Assembly: GCA_964653595.1 (NCBI GenBank)
Contig: CAZZHH010000005.1
Location: 1-64,000 of the forward strand
Origin: JBAXTE01 sp964653595
Lineage (GTDB): Bacteria; Bacteroidota; Bacteroidia; Bacteroidales; WCHB1-69
Length of the DNA stretch: 64,000 nucleotides
Direction of reading: 5' to 3'
Position numbers and translations under genes: made by a program. Position 1 is the first letter of the stretch. The number at the start of each line of letters is the position of its first letter. Positions 43,426 to 52,963 of the stretch are shown here, in pieces. The notes beneath the pieces were generated by a model. That model was not told the origin of the DNA. It made no database searches and worked only from the letters and a program-made list of their open reading frames with translations.

Positions 43426-45207
43426 TTAATCTTCAGAAATCTCTTCGATAATATCTTTATAATTTGTATATAAATTAGCCCTAGAAATAAAACCAACGTA
43501 TGTACCATCTTCCTCTAACACCGGCATATTGTAATACCCACTCGATCTAAACTTCTTTACTACATTCTCCATCGACTCTTCGGGATTAATATGAACAATG
43601 GGCATAAACATTAGCTCTTTTACAAAGACAGTATCGTATAATTCTGTGCAAAAAATAACATCTCGAATATCATCTAAGCCAACAACCCCAATAAAAATAT
43701 TGTTTTTGTCTAATACAGGAAAAACATTCCGCTTCGATTTTGAGATAATACTCACTAATTCGCGTAAACTTGCATTTTGTTCTATGGATGAAAAATTGGT
43801 TTCTATGATTTCTCGAATACTTATTTGAGAAAGGGCTGTTTTGTCTTTGTGATGGGTCATCAATTCCCCTTTTGCTGCCAACTTTTTAGTGTAAATGGAG
43901 TGAGGCTCAAATGGAATAATTGTCATAAATGAGATTGCCGAGGTAATCATTAGCGGGATAAAAAGTTGATACCCACTTGTTAATTCAGCAATTAAAAATA
44001 TGGCAGTTAGAGGGGAGTGCATTACACCAGACATTACCCCAGCCATGCCAGCTAAAACAAAGTTTTCTTTGGGAACCACTATTTGAAAAACGACTTCTAA
44101 AAACACAGCCACAAAATATCCGGCAATACCACCCATAAACAGACTTGGTGCAAATACTCCTCCAATTCCACCTGCAGCATTGGTTGTAGCCATAGCTATC
44201 ACTTTGAAAAATAAGACTAACAATAAAAAAATTAAAAAAACCCAAGCCTGATCTTTTAACTCCCAAAATATACTGTTGAAAATTAACTCTTCTGCTCTTC
44301 CATTTAACAGGGAGGTTAATGAATCGTATCCCTCGCCATACAAAAGAGGAAATAAAAAGATTAAGATGCTTAAAACCCCTCCACCTATGGCGATTTTTAT
44401 CCATGACTTATTTATCTTTTTAAATTTTGACTCTATAAATCCAGAAGTCTTCATAAAATAAATGGATATTACTCCAGAAAAAAGGCCTAATAGGATATAA
44501 AATGGGATATTATATAATTCAAAACTGCTGTTTATGGAGTAGTTAAACATTACACTTTTTCCCAGTAAAAAAAAGGATACCGTGGTGCCTGCTACAGAGG
44601 CTATTAATAGTGGCATCAAAGAGGCAGTAGTTAAATCAATCATCAATACCTCGATAGCAAATACTATCGCTGCAATTGGTGCTTTAAAAATGGCTGCCAT
44701 AGCCCCAGTTGCTCCACAAGCTAATAATAATATTCGCGATCGTGTGTCTAGTTTAAACAAATTGGAGATGTTAGAACCAATTGCAGAGCCTGTATATACA
44801 ATGGGTGCCTCTAACCCTACAGAACCTCCAAATCCTACTGTTAGAGTACTTGCTATTAGAGATGTCCATGTGTTATGTTTGTCAATATTCCCTTTGTTTT
44901 GTGATATTGACCATAAAATTCGGGATACACCATGATTAATTTTTGCTTTTACAACATAACGTACAAATATCACTGTGAGAAAAATTCCAATAGTAGGAAA
45001 TATTAAAAAAAGATAATTGAAACTTTCTGGAGTAAAACTGGTGTGTAAATAATACGAAGTATAATGTACCAAATTCTTCAATATTATCGCGGATATAGCC
45101 CCAACTATTCCAATGAATAAACTAAGTATCAATAAGAAGTTTTGAGGACTAATATGTCTCTCCCTCCAAGTGCTTATTTGAGTAATGATGTTTTTTAATA
45201 GAGTCAT
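43426..45207 (-). CDS. ClC-family chloride channel/antiporter with C-terminal CBS pair
   Basis: A protein of 593 residues. Residues ~20-440 carry the many membrane helices of ClC proteins with motif GFGGSVGLEAPIVYTG (the Glu is in the position of the gating glutamate in GxEGP) and GGIGGVFAPSLFMGG. Residues ~450-590 form two CBS domains (ETNFSSIEQNASLRELVSII; MPIVHINPEESMENVVKKF). Bacterial ClC proteins exchange chloride for protons or pass fluoride; CBS pairs bind adenosyl ligands and regulate. The GLEAP rather than GREGP text is a mild variant. A 160-residue membrane protein ends 5 bases upstream, so they are co-expressed. Confidence 0.92.
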   Translation of the reverse strand: MTLLKNIITQISTWRERHISPQNFLLILSLFIGIVGAISAIILKNLVHYTSYYLHTSFTPESFNYLFLIFPTIGIFLTVIFVRYVVKAKINHGVSRILWSISQNKGNIDKHNTWTSLIASTLTVGFGGSVGLEAPIVYTGSAIGSNISNLFKLDTRSRILLLACGATGAMAAIFKAPIAAIVFAIEVLMIDLTTASLMPLLIASVAGTTVSFFLLGKSVMFNYSINSSFELYNIPFYILLGLFSGVISIYFMKTSGFIESKFKKINKSWIKIAIGGGVLSILIFLFPLLYGEGYDSLTSLLNGRAEELIFNSIFWELKDQAWVFLIFLLLVLFFKVIAMATTNAAGGIGGVFAPSLFMGGIAGYFVAVFLEVVFQIVVPKENFVLAGMAGVMSGVMHSPLTAIFLIAELTSGYQLFIPLMITSAISFMTIIPFEPHSIYTKKLAAKGELMTHHKDKTALSQISIREIIETNFSSIEQNASLRELVSIISKSKRNVFPVLDKNNIFIGVVGLDDIRDVIFCTELYDTVFVKELMFMPIVHINPEESMENVVKKFRSSGYYNMPVLEEDGTYVGFISRANLYTNYKDIIEEISED

Positions 45208-45212
45208 TTTTT

Positions 45213-45695
45213 CTAAAAAATTGGTTCATTTATTTCAGGGTTAGAAGGTAGATATTTTATATTGAAGGGATCTGATACAAATCTAACTTTCTTTTGTGAG
45301 TAGTAGAGAGTTCCTTCTATTTGGTAGTGATATCGAATTGATATTGAATCTCCTAGGGTAATTTGTTCGTCTAATTGAGCCTCTGCAACTTCATAATTGT
45401 TTTTCAGTAAATCATAAGGCCTCGACTCGTGATAGGAAATCCAGAAATAAGTTAAGGAAAAAGATGCAAGTAAAAATAGTGCAATCACAAACTTAGGTAA
45501 TTTTCTTAAACGATTCCTGTAAAAATATGTATTTACGATTAACTGAAAAAGTGCGAGCAACCCAAAAATGAAAAAAAATGAACTTATGGCAAGCAAAATA
45601 TAATACCATTTTGCTTGAATAAAGGGTGAAAATATAAATGGCATCGACCCAATTATTATCACAATAATCGCTTTTGCTAATTGTTTGTAGTTCAT
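45213..45695 (-). CDS. Membrane protein of unknown function, upstream of the ClC gene
   Basis: Not recognised. The 160 residues hold three hydrophobic segments (~8-27, ~31-55, ~68-88) and a C-terminal ~70-residue soluble part (LKNNYEVAEAQLDEQITLGD, ISIRYHYQIEGTLYYSQKKV) that is beta-rich and probably exposed outside the cytoplasm. No cofactor or catalytic motif is seen. It ends 5 bases before the ClC start codon and has a possible promoter just upstream (45714-45721), so it may begin a transcript that runs through ClC and perhaps pth and porQ. Confidence 0.7.
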   Translation of the reverse strand: MNYKQLAKAIIVIIIGSMPFIFSPFIQAKWYYILLAISSFFFIFGLLALFQLIVNTYFYRNRLRKLPKFVIALFLLASFSLTYFWISYHESRPYDLLKNNYEVAEAQLDEQITLGDSISIRYHYQIEGTLYYSQKKVRFVSDPFNIKYLPSNPEINEPIF

Positions 45696-45713
45696 GTTTT
45701 ATTCTTTTCTATG

Positions 45714-45721
45714 CAAAAATA
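45714..45721 (-). promoter_or_regulatory. Possible -7 box for the membrane protein/ClC transcript
   Basis: On the minus strand TATTTTTG matches TAnnTTTG, 18 bases before the ATG at 45695. No clear -33 TTTG. Confidence 0.4.
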
Positions 45722-45744
45722 AGAATATTATGGAATCTTATACT

Positions 45745-45775
45745 ATAAAAAAAATAGTCGCCATAGCGACTATTT
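45745..45775 (-). terminator. Terminator of the TPR protein gene
   Basis: On the minus strand AAATAGTCGC pairs with GCGACTATTT around a four-base loop, then a run of T. It separates the TPR gene from the downstream membrane protein gene. Confidence 0.85.
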
Positions 45776-45836
45776 AATTATCTTTTATCGAAAGCTAGTG
45801 TCGAAACACTAATTAATGAGTATAAATCTTATTTTT

Positions 45837-46190
45837 TTATTTGGGATCTTTTGCGTCACAACCACATGGAATAGACACTTTTTCAACATAATGACCCAAT
45901 TCTGAAGCTCTTTTTAAATCTGGACATGCCTCTTCTTTTAACCCTAAATTGCATTTACAAACAGCTCTGTAATAATAGGCACCTGCCATATCACTTTTTA
46001 AAGCAATTGCAACATCGAAAAGTGCAATGGCATCTTTATACTGATATTCATTCATTGCTTTCATTGCTTTAATATACGATGCTTCAGCTTCTGTTTGTTT
46101 CTGGTCTACAGGTTTGGTTGTTTGTGAATATCCTGTAAAAGAGATGGTACTCATTATAAGCACAACGATTAATGTTTGAATTGTTCTCAT
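45837..46190 (-). CDS. Small exported TPR-repeat protein
   Basis: The 117 residues start with a signal peptide (MRTIQTLIVVLIMSTISFTGYS). After a short Gln/Lys linker come about two tetratricopeptide repeats: ASYIKAMKAMNEYQYKDAIA and then ALKSDMAGAYYYRAVCKCNL with GLKEEACPDLKRASELG. The C-terminus has a cluster of cysteines (VSIPCGCDAKDPK) besides VCKCN, which could bind metal or form disulfides. TPRs bind other proteins; the partner is unknown. It is a single-gene transcript, with a terminator downstream and about 150 bases between it and the S41 gene. Confidence 0.78.
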   Translation of the reverse strand: MRTIQTLIVVLIMSTISFTGYSQTTKPVDQKQTEAEASYIKAMKAMNEYQYKDAIALFDVAIALKSDMAGAYYYRAVCKCNLGLKEEACPDLKRASELGHYVEKVSIPCGCDAKDPK

Positions 46191-46337
46191 TTTTTCTGTT
46201 TTTTCTGTTTTATGGTAACAAATATACTAATTTTTTTCAATCTTTATACAAGACACCTTAACTTTCGTAAAAGTTGCCATAAATTTTCTTTTATTAATAG
46301 TTTATTTTTTTAAAAATAGATTTAAATTGTGGCAATT

Positions 46338-47948
46338 TTATTCTCTTTTGAGTATGATTTTTTTAATGTACTTATATGCAAAATCTAAAATTTCATCGGA
46401 AAGTAATATTTCACTATTCATTGATAAATCAATGTCAGGCTTAATCCCAATTCTTTGTACTATTTGCTTGTTAGGGAAGGTAACAGAACTTGTGCTTATC
46501 CTACAAGATATATCCCCAGGCAAAAAAAATGTAGATGTTAAACCCACACTGCCTGCCGTTCTCCTTCCAATGGTTATTAAATTAGAGGATTGGATAAATG
46601 CCATTGCAGTAAACTCTCCCTGGCTAATTGTCGATCTATCCAGAATTAAAACTACTGTACCATCGTATTTATCCCTATTTGGGATGGTAGTACTACTGTC
46701 TAATTGGAAATTTCCAATACATTTAGAGTCCGCTATGGTGTGATATGCAAATAATTTGGATTCATCTATGAGCCAACTACTAAGCCCCAATAGAGTGCTG
46801 TTTGGATATTTTCGTGCATCCACTATGATTGCTTTTGCTTTTTCTAACTCCTTTTTTAATGCTGGAATATGATGTATTTGCAAATTCCCCAAATCAATAT
46901 ATCCGATTGAATCTTTATTTAAATTGTATATAGTGCTGCTTGTCAGTGTTTTAATGAGATTGCCTTTTGTTAAACTGAAATTTGTATTAAATTCTCTGCC
47001 ATTTCTAACTATAGTAAAATTCATAATAGAGTCTGGAGATGAAAAGAGATAATTTCGAACGGTATGTAAAAACCATCCCCTAGTAGAATAAGATAGTAAA
47101 GCATCCCAATACTTTAAATGATCACTAATGGAGACTCCATTTATGGCTGTAATATTATCCTTTTTCTGAATCAATCCATTTGCAGTGTCAATTTTGCTGA
47201 CAATGGCAAAGTCCTCATACACTTCTACCTCAAAAGGTATTTCGTATTTAAATAAATTCTCTGAAGCCCAGGATGAATATACCCTAGAATGTCCATCATT
47301 AAGTGTTTTCGATGTCCTCAACAGCGTTAGATAATAAGAATGGTAACTCGAAATCGTGTCAAAGTTTGTTATGATGTTCTGAAGGGCGTTGTTCCAAAAC
47401 ATAGTGCTGTCGGTAGCGTATGGATAAAAATAGTTAACAATGTTCCAATATTTTATTCCTGCAAGTAGATAATAATCTTTGTCTATAATTGTGTCTGTAG
47501 TGTTTGCAAATTCTTTATCGTAATAAAAATTGGGTATAAATTCTTTGAGAGTATATTGAGGATTGCCTTTTTTTGTGTATATGGGGACGAATTCTAAAAG
47601 ATATTTTGAGAACGAACTACTTAATAAATTAGTATCTTGAACCCATGCAAATGATTTTGGAAATACTTCCCTAAAGGTTTGGGACTGATCTAAATCAAAT
47701 CTGAAATTTTTGTGATGCCATTGAATGACCCTCTTTTGAAATTTATCAAAACTTTCATCTATTTTCGATGATTTTATCAGATTCAACAACTCCCTATCGG
47801 GATGTGCTATTTTTTTCTCAGTCTTGAAGATGGTATATCCCCAAACTTTTGAGAGTAACTCCAATTTTTTATGACGTACCGATTCAGCTGAATACAATTG
47901 AAAATGAATCCATGTTAAACAAGAAAGTAAAACTGCAATTTTTCTCAT
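46338..47948 (-). CDS. S41-family (C-terminal processing) peptidase, exported
   Basis: The 536-residue protein has a signal peptide (MRKIAVLLSCLTWIHFQLYS), an N-terminal helical domain with YYLLAGIKYWNIVNYFYPYA, a region like a degenerate PDZ domain (IDTANGLIQKKDNITAINGV) and a C-terminal S41 domain. The last includes SIGYIDLGNLQ, the strand KAIIVDARKYPNSTL, RSTISQGEFTAMAF with the likely nucleophilic Ser, and GIKPDI. S41 enzymes cleave near protein C-termini in the periplasm. The nucleophile region is not the usual SxSAxE, so the fine assignment is less certain. A small YcxB-like protein lies 9 bases upstream. Confidence 0.82.
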   Translation of the reverse strand: MRKIAVLLSCLTWIHFQLYSAESVRHKKLELLSKVWGYTIFKTEKKIAHPDRELLNLIKSSKIDESFDKFQKRVIQWHHKNFRFDLDQSQTFREVFPKSFAWVQDTNLLSSSFSKYLLEFVPIYTKKGNPQYTLKEFIPNFYYDKEFANTTDTIIDKDYYLLAGIKYWNIVNYFYPYATDSTMFWNNALQNIITNFDTISSYHSYYLTLLRTSKTLNDGHSRVYSSWASENLFKYEIPFEVEVYEDFAIVSKIDTANGLIQKKDNITAINGVSISDHLKYWDALLSYSTRGWFLHTVRNYLFSSPDSIMNFTIVRNGREFNTNFSLTKGNLIKTLTSSTIYNLNKDSIGYIDLGNLQIHHIPALKKELEKAKAIIVDARKYPNSTLLGLSSWLIDESKLFAYHTIADSKCIGNFQLDSSTTIPNRDKYDGTVVLILDRSTISQGEFTAMAFIQSSNLITIGRRTAGSVGLTSTFFLPGDISCRISTSSVTFPNKQIVQRIGIKPDIDLSMNSEILLSDEILDFAYKYIKKIILKRE

Positions 47949-47957
47949 CTCGCTTCT

Positions 47958-48416
47958 TTATACGGTTCTTTGGTCTATCTTTAATCGTTCTTCTGGTGTA
48001 AGCTGATTTATAGGTAGTGCCAAAATGGAAGTACTGGTGATATAAATTACATACCACTTGCTAAATTTCTTTATTCGTTTAAATTCTGTATACTCATATT
48101 CTTGCAGCCCTTTATCACTTTGTATTGTCATGTAATTTGTGAAGAAATTTACTTCAAATACTCCAAAATCAATTTTTTCTCGGTTTATTAAAATATAAAT
48201 AAATGGTCTAAAGGAGTAAAATAGGCCATATGCCAACAAAATTGTGCCGTACAAAATGGGGTTGTTAGCTTCGGTTAGATAAAACCAAACGGATAATACA
48301 ATCATTAATGGACCGCCAAATAAACGAAGTGTGCCAGTAAATGTATTTTGCCAAAAATAATAATTGTAAATATATATTTGTTGTTGTTCCTTGTCTCCTA
48401 TGATGATTTTTGACAT
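47958..48416 (-). CDS. YcxB-like membrane protein
   Basis: The 152 residues have two membrane segments (~27-48, GTLRLFGGPLMIVLSVWFYL; ~54-75) and a C-terminal domain of about 60 residues (FGVFEVNFFTNYMTIQSDKG, YEYTEFKRIKKFSKWYVIYI, LPINQLTPEE). That domain has the strand/turn pattern of YcxB-like proteins, whose function is unknown. It lies just upstream of the S41 peptidase (9 bases), suggesting co-transcription. Confidence 0.65.
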   Translation of the reverse strand: MSKIIIGDKEQQQIYIYNYYFWQNTFTGTLRLFGGPLMIVLSVWFYLTEANNPILYGTILLAYGLFYSFRPFIYILINREKIDFGVFEVNFFTNYMTIQSDKGLQEYEYTEFKRIKKFSKWYVIYITSTSILALPINQLTPEERLKIDQRTV

Positions 48417-48481
48417 TGTATGATATATTGATTGATAATGATTTTTATTCTTAGTGACATGTAAAAATTTAGAGATTTGAA

Positions 48482-50476
48482 TTATTTAAACAGATATACC
48501 CATCCCTCTTTTTCGAATCTAGTTTTGTTGCTATTCAAATAATATAATCGATATACATACATTGCAGAGGGTTGCAGTTCACCCAAGTATTTTCCATCCC
48601 AACCCTGATTTGGATCGTTTGTTTCAAAAACCTTAGCCCCCGATCTGTTAAAGATCACAAATAGGTATTCCTCGTTGTCAACAAATATATTTGTTGGTTT
48701 AAATATCTTGTTCTCTCCATTTGGAGAAAAAGCATTTGGAACAAATGTAAGGGATGGATGCCCAATTTTAATTATGTTTGATCGGCTTACATCTTTAAAA
48801 CCGTATGGATTTCCTAAACCTTCTTGTGCTTCAACATAATAGTTGAAAATTGCTCCCTCATACCTGCCAGAAGTCACATCATCTGTATAGTTTGTGATAG
48901 TCGTACTCGAAATGGAATCGAAAAATGGAGATGCTCCTACGCTTCTATAAATACAATAATTGTCTACAGTAGCATAAAATTCATCATATGGAAACCAGGT
49001 AAGCAGACTTTTATACTCTGAAATTGCATCTCCCGATAACAGGATTGTTGTTACGGTATCACTAGATAATATTTCGTTCCCACAGATGTCAATAGCTTTT
49101 GCAAAATAGGAATACTTCTCTTTGCTAGTTGCTACATCGGTATCGGTAAAATAATAATTTCCCGTTGTATTAAATGGTAAAGTGGCAAGCTTTAGAAAAG
49201 TAGTACTTGGATACTTTTTGTATATGTTAATTCCTGTTATTAAGGCACTTGTGTCTACCCAGATTGCAAGGTCAACATGCTGATTTTCATTTACAGAGGC
49301 ATATCTAAAATATACATACTTGGGAGTTTCTGTCTCTGAAAATACAAAATTTACAGAGGTTGAAGATGCAGAAAATCCATTTAAGCCAATAGCTCTGACA
49401 AAAAATTGATAGGTGTTGCCATCTATCAACCCCGAAACTACATGAGTGGTGTTTGAAACCTCCTCTCCAATGTTTACAAATGGCATTCCGTTCTCCGACT
49501 GAAAAATCTCATATTTAATAACACCACTTGGTAAATGATCGTAAATATTCCAATTTAACATAGTGGTTCTTAAACAGTTGTTTATGCTGTTTGTTAGTAC
49601 CATGCTGTGCTGATCCATACTTAATGGGCTCGCATTATAACAACTATCTATGGCTGCAATTCGATAATTTTGAGGTGCTGTTGAGCTGTTAGGTTCCGAA
49701 TATTCGTAAAAAGTAGAGTTAATGCCATATATAGTGTCAATTGGCGTCCAAACACCCCCTTCTTGACGATAAATAATGTATCCTCTTGTGTCTTGCGCTG
49801 AAACTGCATCCCAACCCAATTGAATTTTTCCATTTGTATTATTTACACTCACACTATCCAAAATAGGAGTAGAAGGTGGTGTTAAATCCTTAATATGGCA
49901 TGCATCAGGCGCGGATTGATTTGTGCAACCAGTGCCTTTGAGTATTATTTTGTAAGATAATTGAATATCGCAGATGGAAAAATTTTCAGTGTAGCTTTGT
50001 TGTTGTGTGGAATCTAATAAGATCCAAGTACCTGTAGGATATTCTCGATAAACATGATACCAGCTATTCAAGGAGGGAAGTGGGGAAGAAGGGGTATTCC
50101 AATTTAATAAAGCATTGCCATCGTTTAAACTGGTGATGGTTAACTGTATACTTGATAAAGTGTCTGAAAATCCTGTGGAACTCGAACCATTTGTTTTAAT
50201 ATAATAGTAACAAGTGTTGATGTCAGCAGAGGCTCCTATGTGCGAGTAATTAATGACATTCGGATTTGTAATGGTAGTTAATAGATTAAAAGGTCCGGTA
50301 AGACTATTGGATTGAAATATTTCATAAGATATAAAATCTGCTACATCACTGGTTTCTTTCCATGTAATCAATATATCTCCATTTGAAGATACGTCTATGC
50401 AATGCAATTTAGCAGGTTGAATTGCAAACGATTGAAGACTAATCGTGAAAAATAGTATTAATGCAATCTTTTTCAT
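48482..50476 (-). CDS. FnIII-rich T9SS-secreted protein, type B C-terminal domain
   Basis: A protein of 664 residues with a signal peptide (MKKIALILFFTISLQSFA). About five fibronectin type III-like domains follow; typical strand text is GDILITWKETSDVADFISYE, GKIQLGWDAVSAQDTRGYII, MLNWNIYDHLPSGVIKYEIF and SLLTWFPYDEFYATVDNYCI. The last ~80 residues are a gliding-motility-associated C-terminal domain: VPNAFSPNGENKIFKP, FVIFNRSGAKVFETND, GWDGKYLGELQPSAMYVYRL. The protein should be exported through T9SS and displayed. It may be a small adhesin or matrix protein. It lies 39 bases after the non-catalytic M16 gene on the same strand. The Ca-binding-like GDG of typical domains is GEN here, a mild variant. 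Confidence 0.85.
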   Translation of the reverse strand: MKKIALILFFTISLQSFAIQPAKLHCIDVSSNGDILITWKETSDVADFISYEIFQSNSLTGPFNLLTTITNPNVINYSHIGASADINTCYYYIKTNGSSSTGFSDTLSSIQLTITSLNDGNALLNWNTPSSPLPSLNSWYHVYREYPTGTWILLDSTQQQSYTENFSICDIQLSYKIILKGTGCTNQSAPDACHIKDLTPPSTPILDSVSVNNTNGKIQLGWDAVSAQDTRGYIIYRQEGGVWTPIDTIYGINSTFYEYSEPNSSTAPQNYRIAAIDSCYNASPLSMDQHSMVLTNSINNCLRTTMLNWNIYDHLPSGVIKYEIFQSENGMPFVNIGEEVSNTTHVVSGLIDGNTYQFFVRAIGLNGFSASSTSVNFVFSETETPKYVYFRYASVNENQHVDLAIWVDTSALITGINIYKKYPSTTFLKLATLPFNTTGNYYFTDTDVATSKEKYSYFAKAIDICGNEILSSDTVTTILLSGDAISEYKSLLTWFPYDEFYATVDNYCIYRSVGASPFFDSISSTTITNYTDDVTSGRYEGAIFNYYVEAQEGLGNPYGFKDVSRSNIIKIGHPSLTFVPNAFSPNGENKIFKPTNIFVDNEEYLFVIFNRSGAKVFETNDPNQGWDGKYLGELQPSAMYVYRLYYLNSNKTRFEKEGWVYLFK

Positions 50477-50515
50477 TTATGTTTTTCCACTACTGTAAAC
50501 GGAATATTCTATTTT

Positions 50516-51799
50516 TTATTGCTCTCTATTGTTGACGATAACAAGAGACAACGATTCTGGATTAATGTATTGATTCATTAGTGATTTTATCCTATTTGGC
50601 GAAATGCTGTTTACTTCATCTAAATAATGCTGAGGGTAATTGATGGATAAACCTTTGGTAATTATTGTTGCATATTGATTCATAATGTTAAATGGACCAT
50701 CCAAACTTTTTAAATAGGTTCCTATCATATAGTTTTTTACTCTATCGAGTTCTTTTTTGTCAATTTCATCAGAACTTAAAGCATTTATTTCTTTATAAAT
50801 CTCCTCTACCGCCATTTCAGTATGCTCAATACCCACTTCCGTAGAAATTCCAAAAATACCTGCATGTTTGAAAGATAACATATACGAGCCAATTCCGTAT
50901 GTATAGCCTTTCTGCTCTCTAAGATTATTCATCAATCTCGAACCAAAATATCCTCCTAACACTGTGTTTGCAATATGAAGTGGAATATAATCTGGGTGGC
51001 TATTATTGAATAGTAATTTTCCCATCCGTATCGAAGATTGAGTGGACTCTTTTCTGGTAATATTGATTTTTGATAATTTACTTTTAGAAACATCTTTTCT
51101 TTTTTCTTCCTCGTTCTCGATGGTTCGTTTGATGGATAAATATTTTTCCATCAATTGAATATCCGATTCATTTACATTCCCAGCAATAAAAATCTGCGAC
51201 AAAGTTGATCTATATCTTTTTGTGTAAAACTGTTCTAGATTTTCTTTTGTTACTAAATCTACCTCTTCTGGTTGCCCAATTCTTCCATACGGATGGTCGG
51301 CCCCAAATATCATCGATAAAAGTTGTTTGTTTGCTATGATATCGCCTTGTTGGTTGTCTTGTTTTATACTTTGAATAAGGTTTTTTTCGATAATTTCCAA
51401 TTCTCTACTTGGAAATATCGAATGGTAGATCATTTCAGATAAAATGGGAAGAATCTCTTTTAAATACATTTTTGGAAATACAAATTGGATAGAAGAAAAA
51501 TCCTTATCCACCCCGATAGCATAGTAGCCACCATAAAAATCAATGGTTTCTGCTATTGTTTTAGAGTTATACGTTTTAGTGCCTTCCGATAACATTTTTC
51601 CAGTAATAACTGCTTCAAATGGATAACTTTGATACCAGCTTCCAGCTTCAAATTTTATTTCTAACTGAATCAAGGAGGTAGTTTTTGATGGCAATACATG
51701 TAACAAATCTCCTCCCTCAAGTGTAAAAGTCTCAATTTTAGGTAGTGAAAGTTTTTGTGGCAGTGAAAAAGAAGGTCTTTTTTGTGTGTTGGTTTGCAT
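50516..51799 (-). CDS. Non-catalytic M16 peptidase subunit
   Basis: This 427-residue protein has the two-lobe M16 fold but lacks the HxxEH zinc site; the matching region near residue 70 reads EAVITGKMLSEGTKTY. The second lobe keeps the Arg/Tyr substrate-clasping motif as SRLMNNLREQKGYTYGIGSY. M16 subfamily B enzymes work as a pair: one zinc-binding subunit and one such partner. The zinc subunit here is at 53603-54841, separated by a sigma factor and the anti-sigma-like gene. No signal peptide is seen, so the pair would be cytoplasmic. It begins a new transcript after the terminator at 51851-51883. Confidence 0.9.
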   Translation of the reverse strand: MQTNTQKRPSFSLPQKLSLPKIETFTLEGGDLLHVLPSKTTSLIQLEIKFEAGSWYQSYPFEAVITGKMLSEGTKTYNSKTIAETIDFYGGYYAIGVDKDFSSIQFVFPKMYLKEILPILSEMIYHSIFPSRELEIIEKNLIQSIKQDNQQGDIIANKQLLSMIFGADHPYGRIGQPEEVDLVTKENLEQFYTKRYRSTLSQIFIAGNVNESDIQLMEKYLSIKRTIENEEEKRKDVSKSKLSKINITRKESTQSSIRMGKLLFNNSHPDYIPLHIANTVLGGYFGSRLMNNLREQKGYTYGIGSYMLSFKHAGIFGISTEVGIEHTEMAVEEIYKEINALSSDEIDKKELDRVKNYMIGTYLKSLDGPFNIMNQYATIITKGLSINYPQHYLDEVNSISPNRIKSLMNQYINPESLSLVIVNNREQ

Positions 51800-51850
51800 T
51801 TTTTATAGTTTTATGATGCAAATATCCGAATAATATAATTATTTGTGATA

Positions 51851-51883
51851 AAAAAAACTCCGAAATTCTTCGGAGTTTTTTTT
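51851..51883. terminator. Terminator after the anti-sigma-like gene
   Basis: ACTCCGAA pairs with TTCGGAGT around ATTC, with A-run and T-run on both sides. It lies 12 bases beyond the stop at 51895 and marks the end of the presumed transcript carrying GGGP synthase to the anti-sigma-like gene. Confidence 0.88.
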
Positions 51884-51894
51884 ATCTTTAAACT

Positions 51895-52956
51895 TTAGTT
51901 TGGCAATAATATGATTGTCCCCCTATAAGTTTTAATATTGTTTGATTTATTTTTGTATTGAAGGATATAGAAATATGCTCCCTCTTTTTGTTTCTCATTG
52001 TTGTATTTTCCATCCCAACCAAAGTCCTTTACTCTAGATTCAAATACTTTAAGTCCAGCTCGGTTGTAAATCATTAATGAGTAGTCTGAACAATCAGATG
52101 GAACATTTGGAATAAATTCATCATTAGTGCCATCGCCATTAGGAGTGAATGCGTTTGGTTGTTCATATGGATGACAATCCATTGCTTTTACCCTTATCAT
52201 TATAGAAGTGTCACCAGCAAGGGTATGAACAAATGCTCTGTATACATATGTTTGCTCTTCTTTAAGTTCAGAGATCTCTATTTCGTCTGAAGTATCTCCA
52301 TTTGACCAGATAATAGATAGACCTCCTTTGGCTTTTAATTTGAAAGATTCCCCAATGCATACGGTAGTGTCTTTAGTTATGTCTAGGGGGATATTCGTTT
52401 TTGGAACTTCATTAACTTCTGAATTCACAAATTTTGGCTCTGAAGTCTCTTTTTTATTGGTATTATTTGATAAAATGGGTGTTGTCTTTTCAGAAGTATT
52501 CGTAATAGTTTTTAAATAAGAGATTATGGAAGATGGTTTTGAATCATCCATTTTTGTGGTTGAAGAATTGGAGTTTGTTTTTTGCACTGTGGAGTTGTCG
52601 TCTTTAGAAGATGTCTCTACAGAGTTTATTGAGCTTATATTTGGATTAGAAGTATTGGTGTTGGAAGGTTCAGTAGTAGTTATGTCTGAGTTAGTGTTTG
52701 TATTCTGTACCGTTGAATTTTGGTTCGTATTATGTGTTCCTGTTTCTAAATAGCTAAATAGGAATACCGAAGCAGTAATGATGCTAACTATTGCTGCTCC
52801 TCCAATAATGTACTTTGTTAAACTAGGCTTAGGGGAAGCCACAGGTGCAGATCCAATGTTTTTTTGGATGTTTGCCCATACTTTATCAGAAGGCTCAATT
52901 TTGTGATTTTTGAGCTTGTTTCTGAAAAGTTCTCCTATATAATTTAGTTCGTCCAT
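51895..52956 (-). CDS. Anti-sigma-like membrane protein with a periplasmic T9SS-type C-terminal domain
   Basis: A 353-residue protein of unusual layout. Residues 1-45 are a short cytoplasmic part (LFRNKLKNHKIEPSDKVWAN) of the type found N-terminally in Bacteroidota proteins encoded beside ECF sigma factors. Residues 49-70 form one membrane helix. Residues 72-190 are a Ser/Thr/Asn-rich linker. Residues ~195-258 look Ig-like (TVCIGESFKLKAKGGLSIIW). Residues 262-353 are a gliding-motility-associated C-terminal domain: NAFTPNGDGTNDEF, LMIYNRAGLKVFES, FGWDGKYN. The gene starts 8 bases after the sigma gene, the normal sigma/anti-sigma layout. It has no cleavable signal peptide, so the cargo-type domain would stay tethered in the periplasm. 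Anti-sigma function is inferred from position and topology. Confidence 0.75.
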   Translation of the reverse strand: MDELNYIGELFRNKLKNHKIEPSDKVWANIQKNIGSAPVASPKPSLTKYIIGGAAIVSIITASVFLFSYLETGTHNTNQNSTVQNTNTNSDITTTEPSNTNTSNPNISSINSVETSSKDDNSTVQKTNSNSSTTKMDDSKPSSIISYLKTITNTSEKTTPILSNNTNKKETSEPKFVNSEVNEVPKTNIPLDITKDTTVCIGESFKLKAKGGLSIIWSNGDTSDEIEISELKEEQTYVYRAFVHTLAGDTSIMIRVKAMDCHPYEQPNAFTPNGDGTNDEFIPNVPSDCSDYSLMIYNRAGLKVFESRVKDFGWDGKYNNEKQKEGAYFYILQYKNKSNNIKTYRGTIILLPN

Positions 52957-52963
52957 AGTCTTG

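Noticed and set aside
46327..46743. 138-codon plus-strand open frame opposite the S41 peptidase 3' end
   Set aside because: Antisense shadow without motifs; the S41 reading frame is supported by a signal peptide and catalytic-region motifs.
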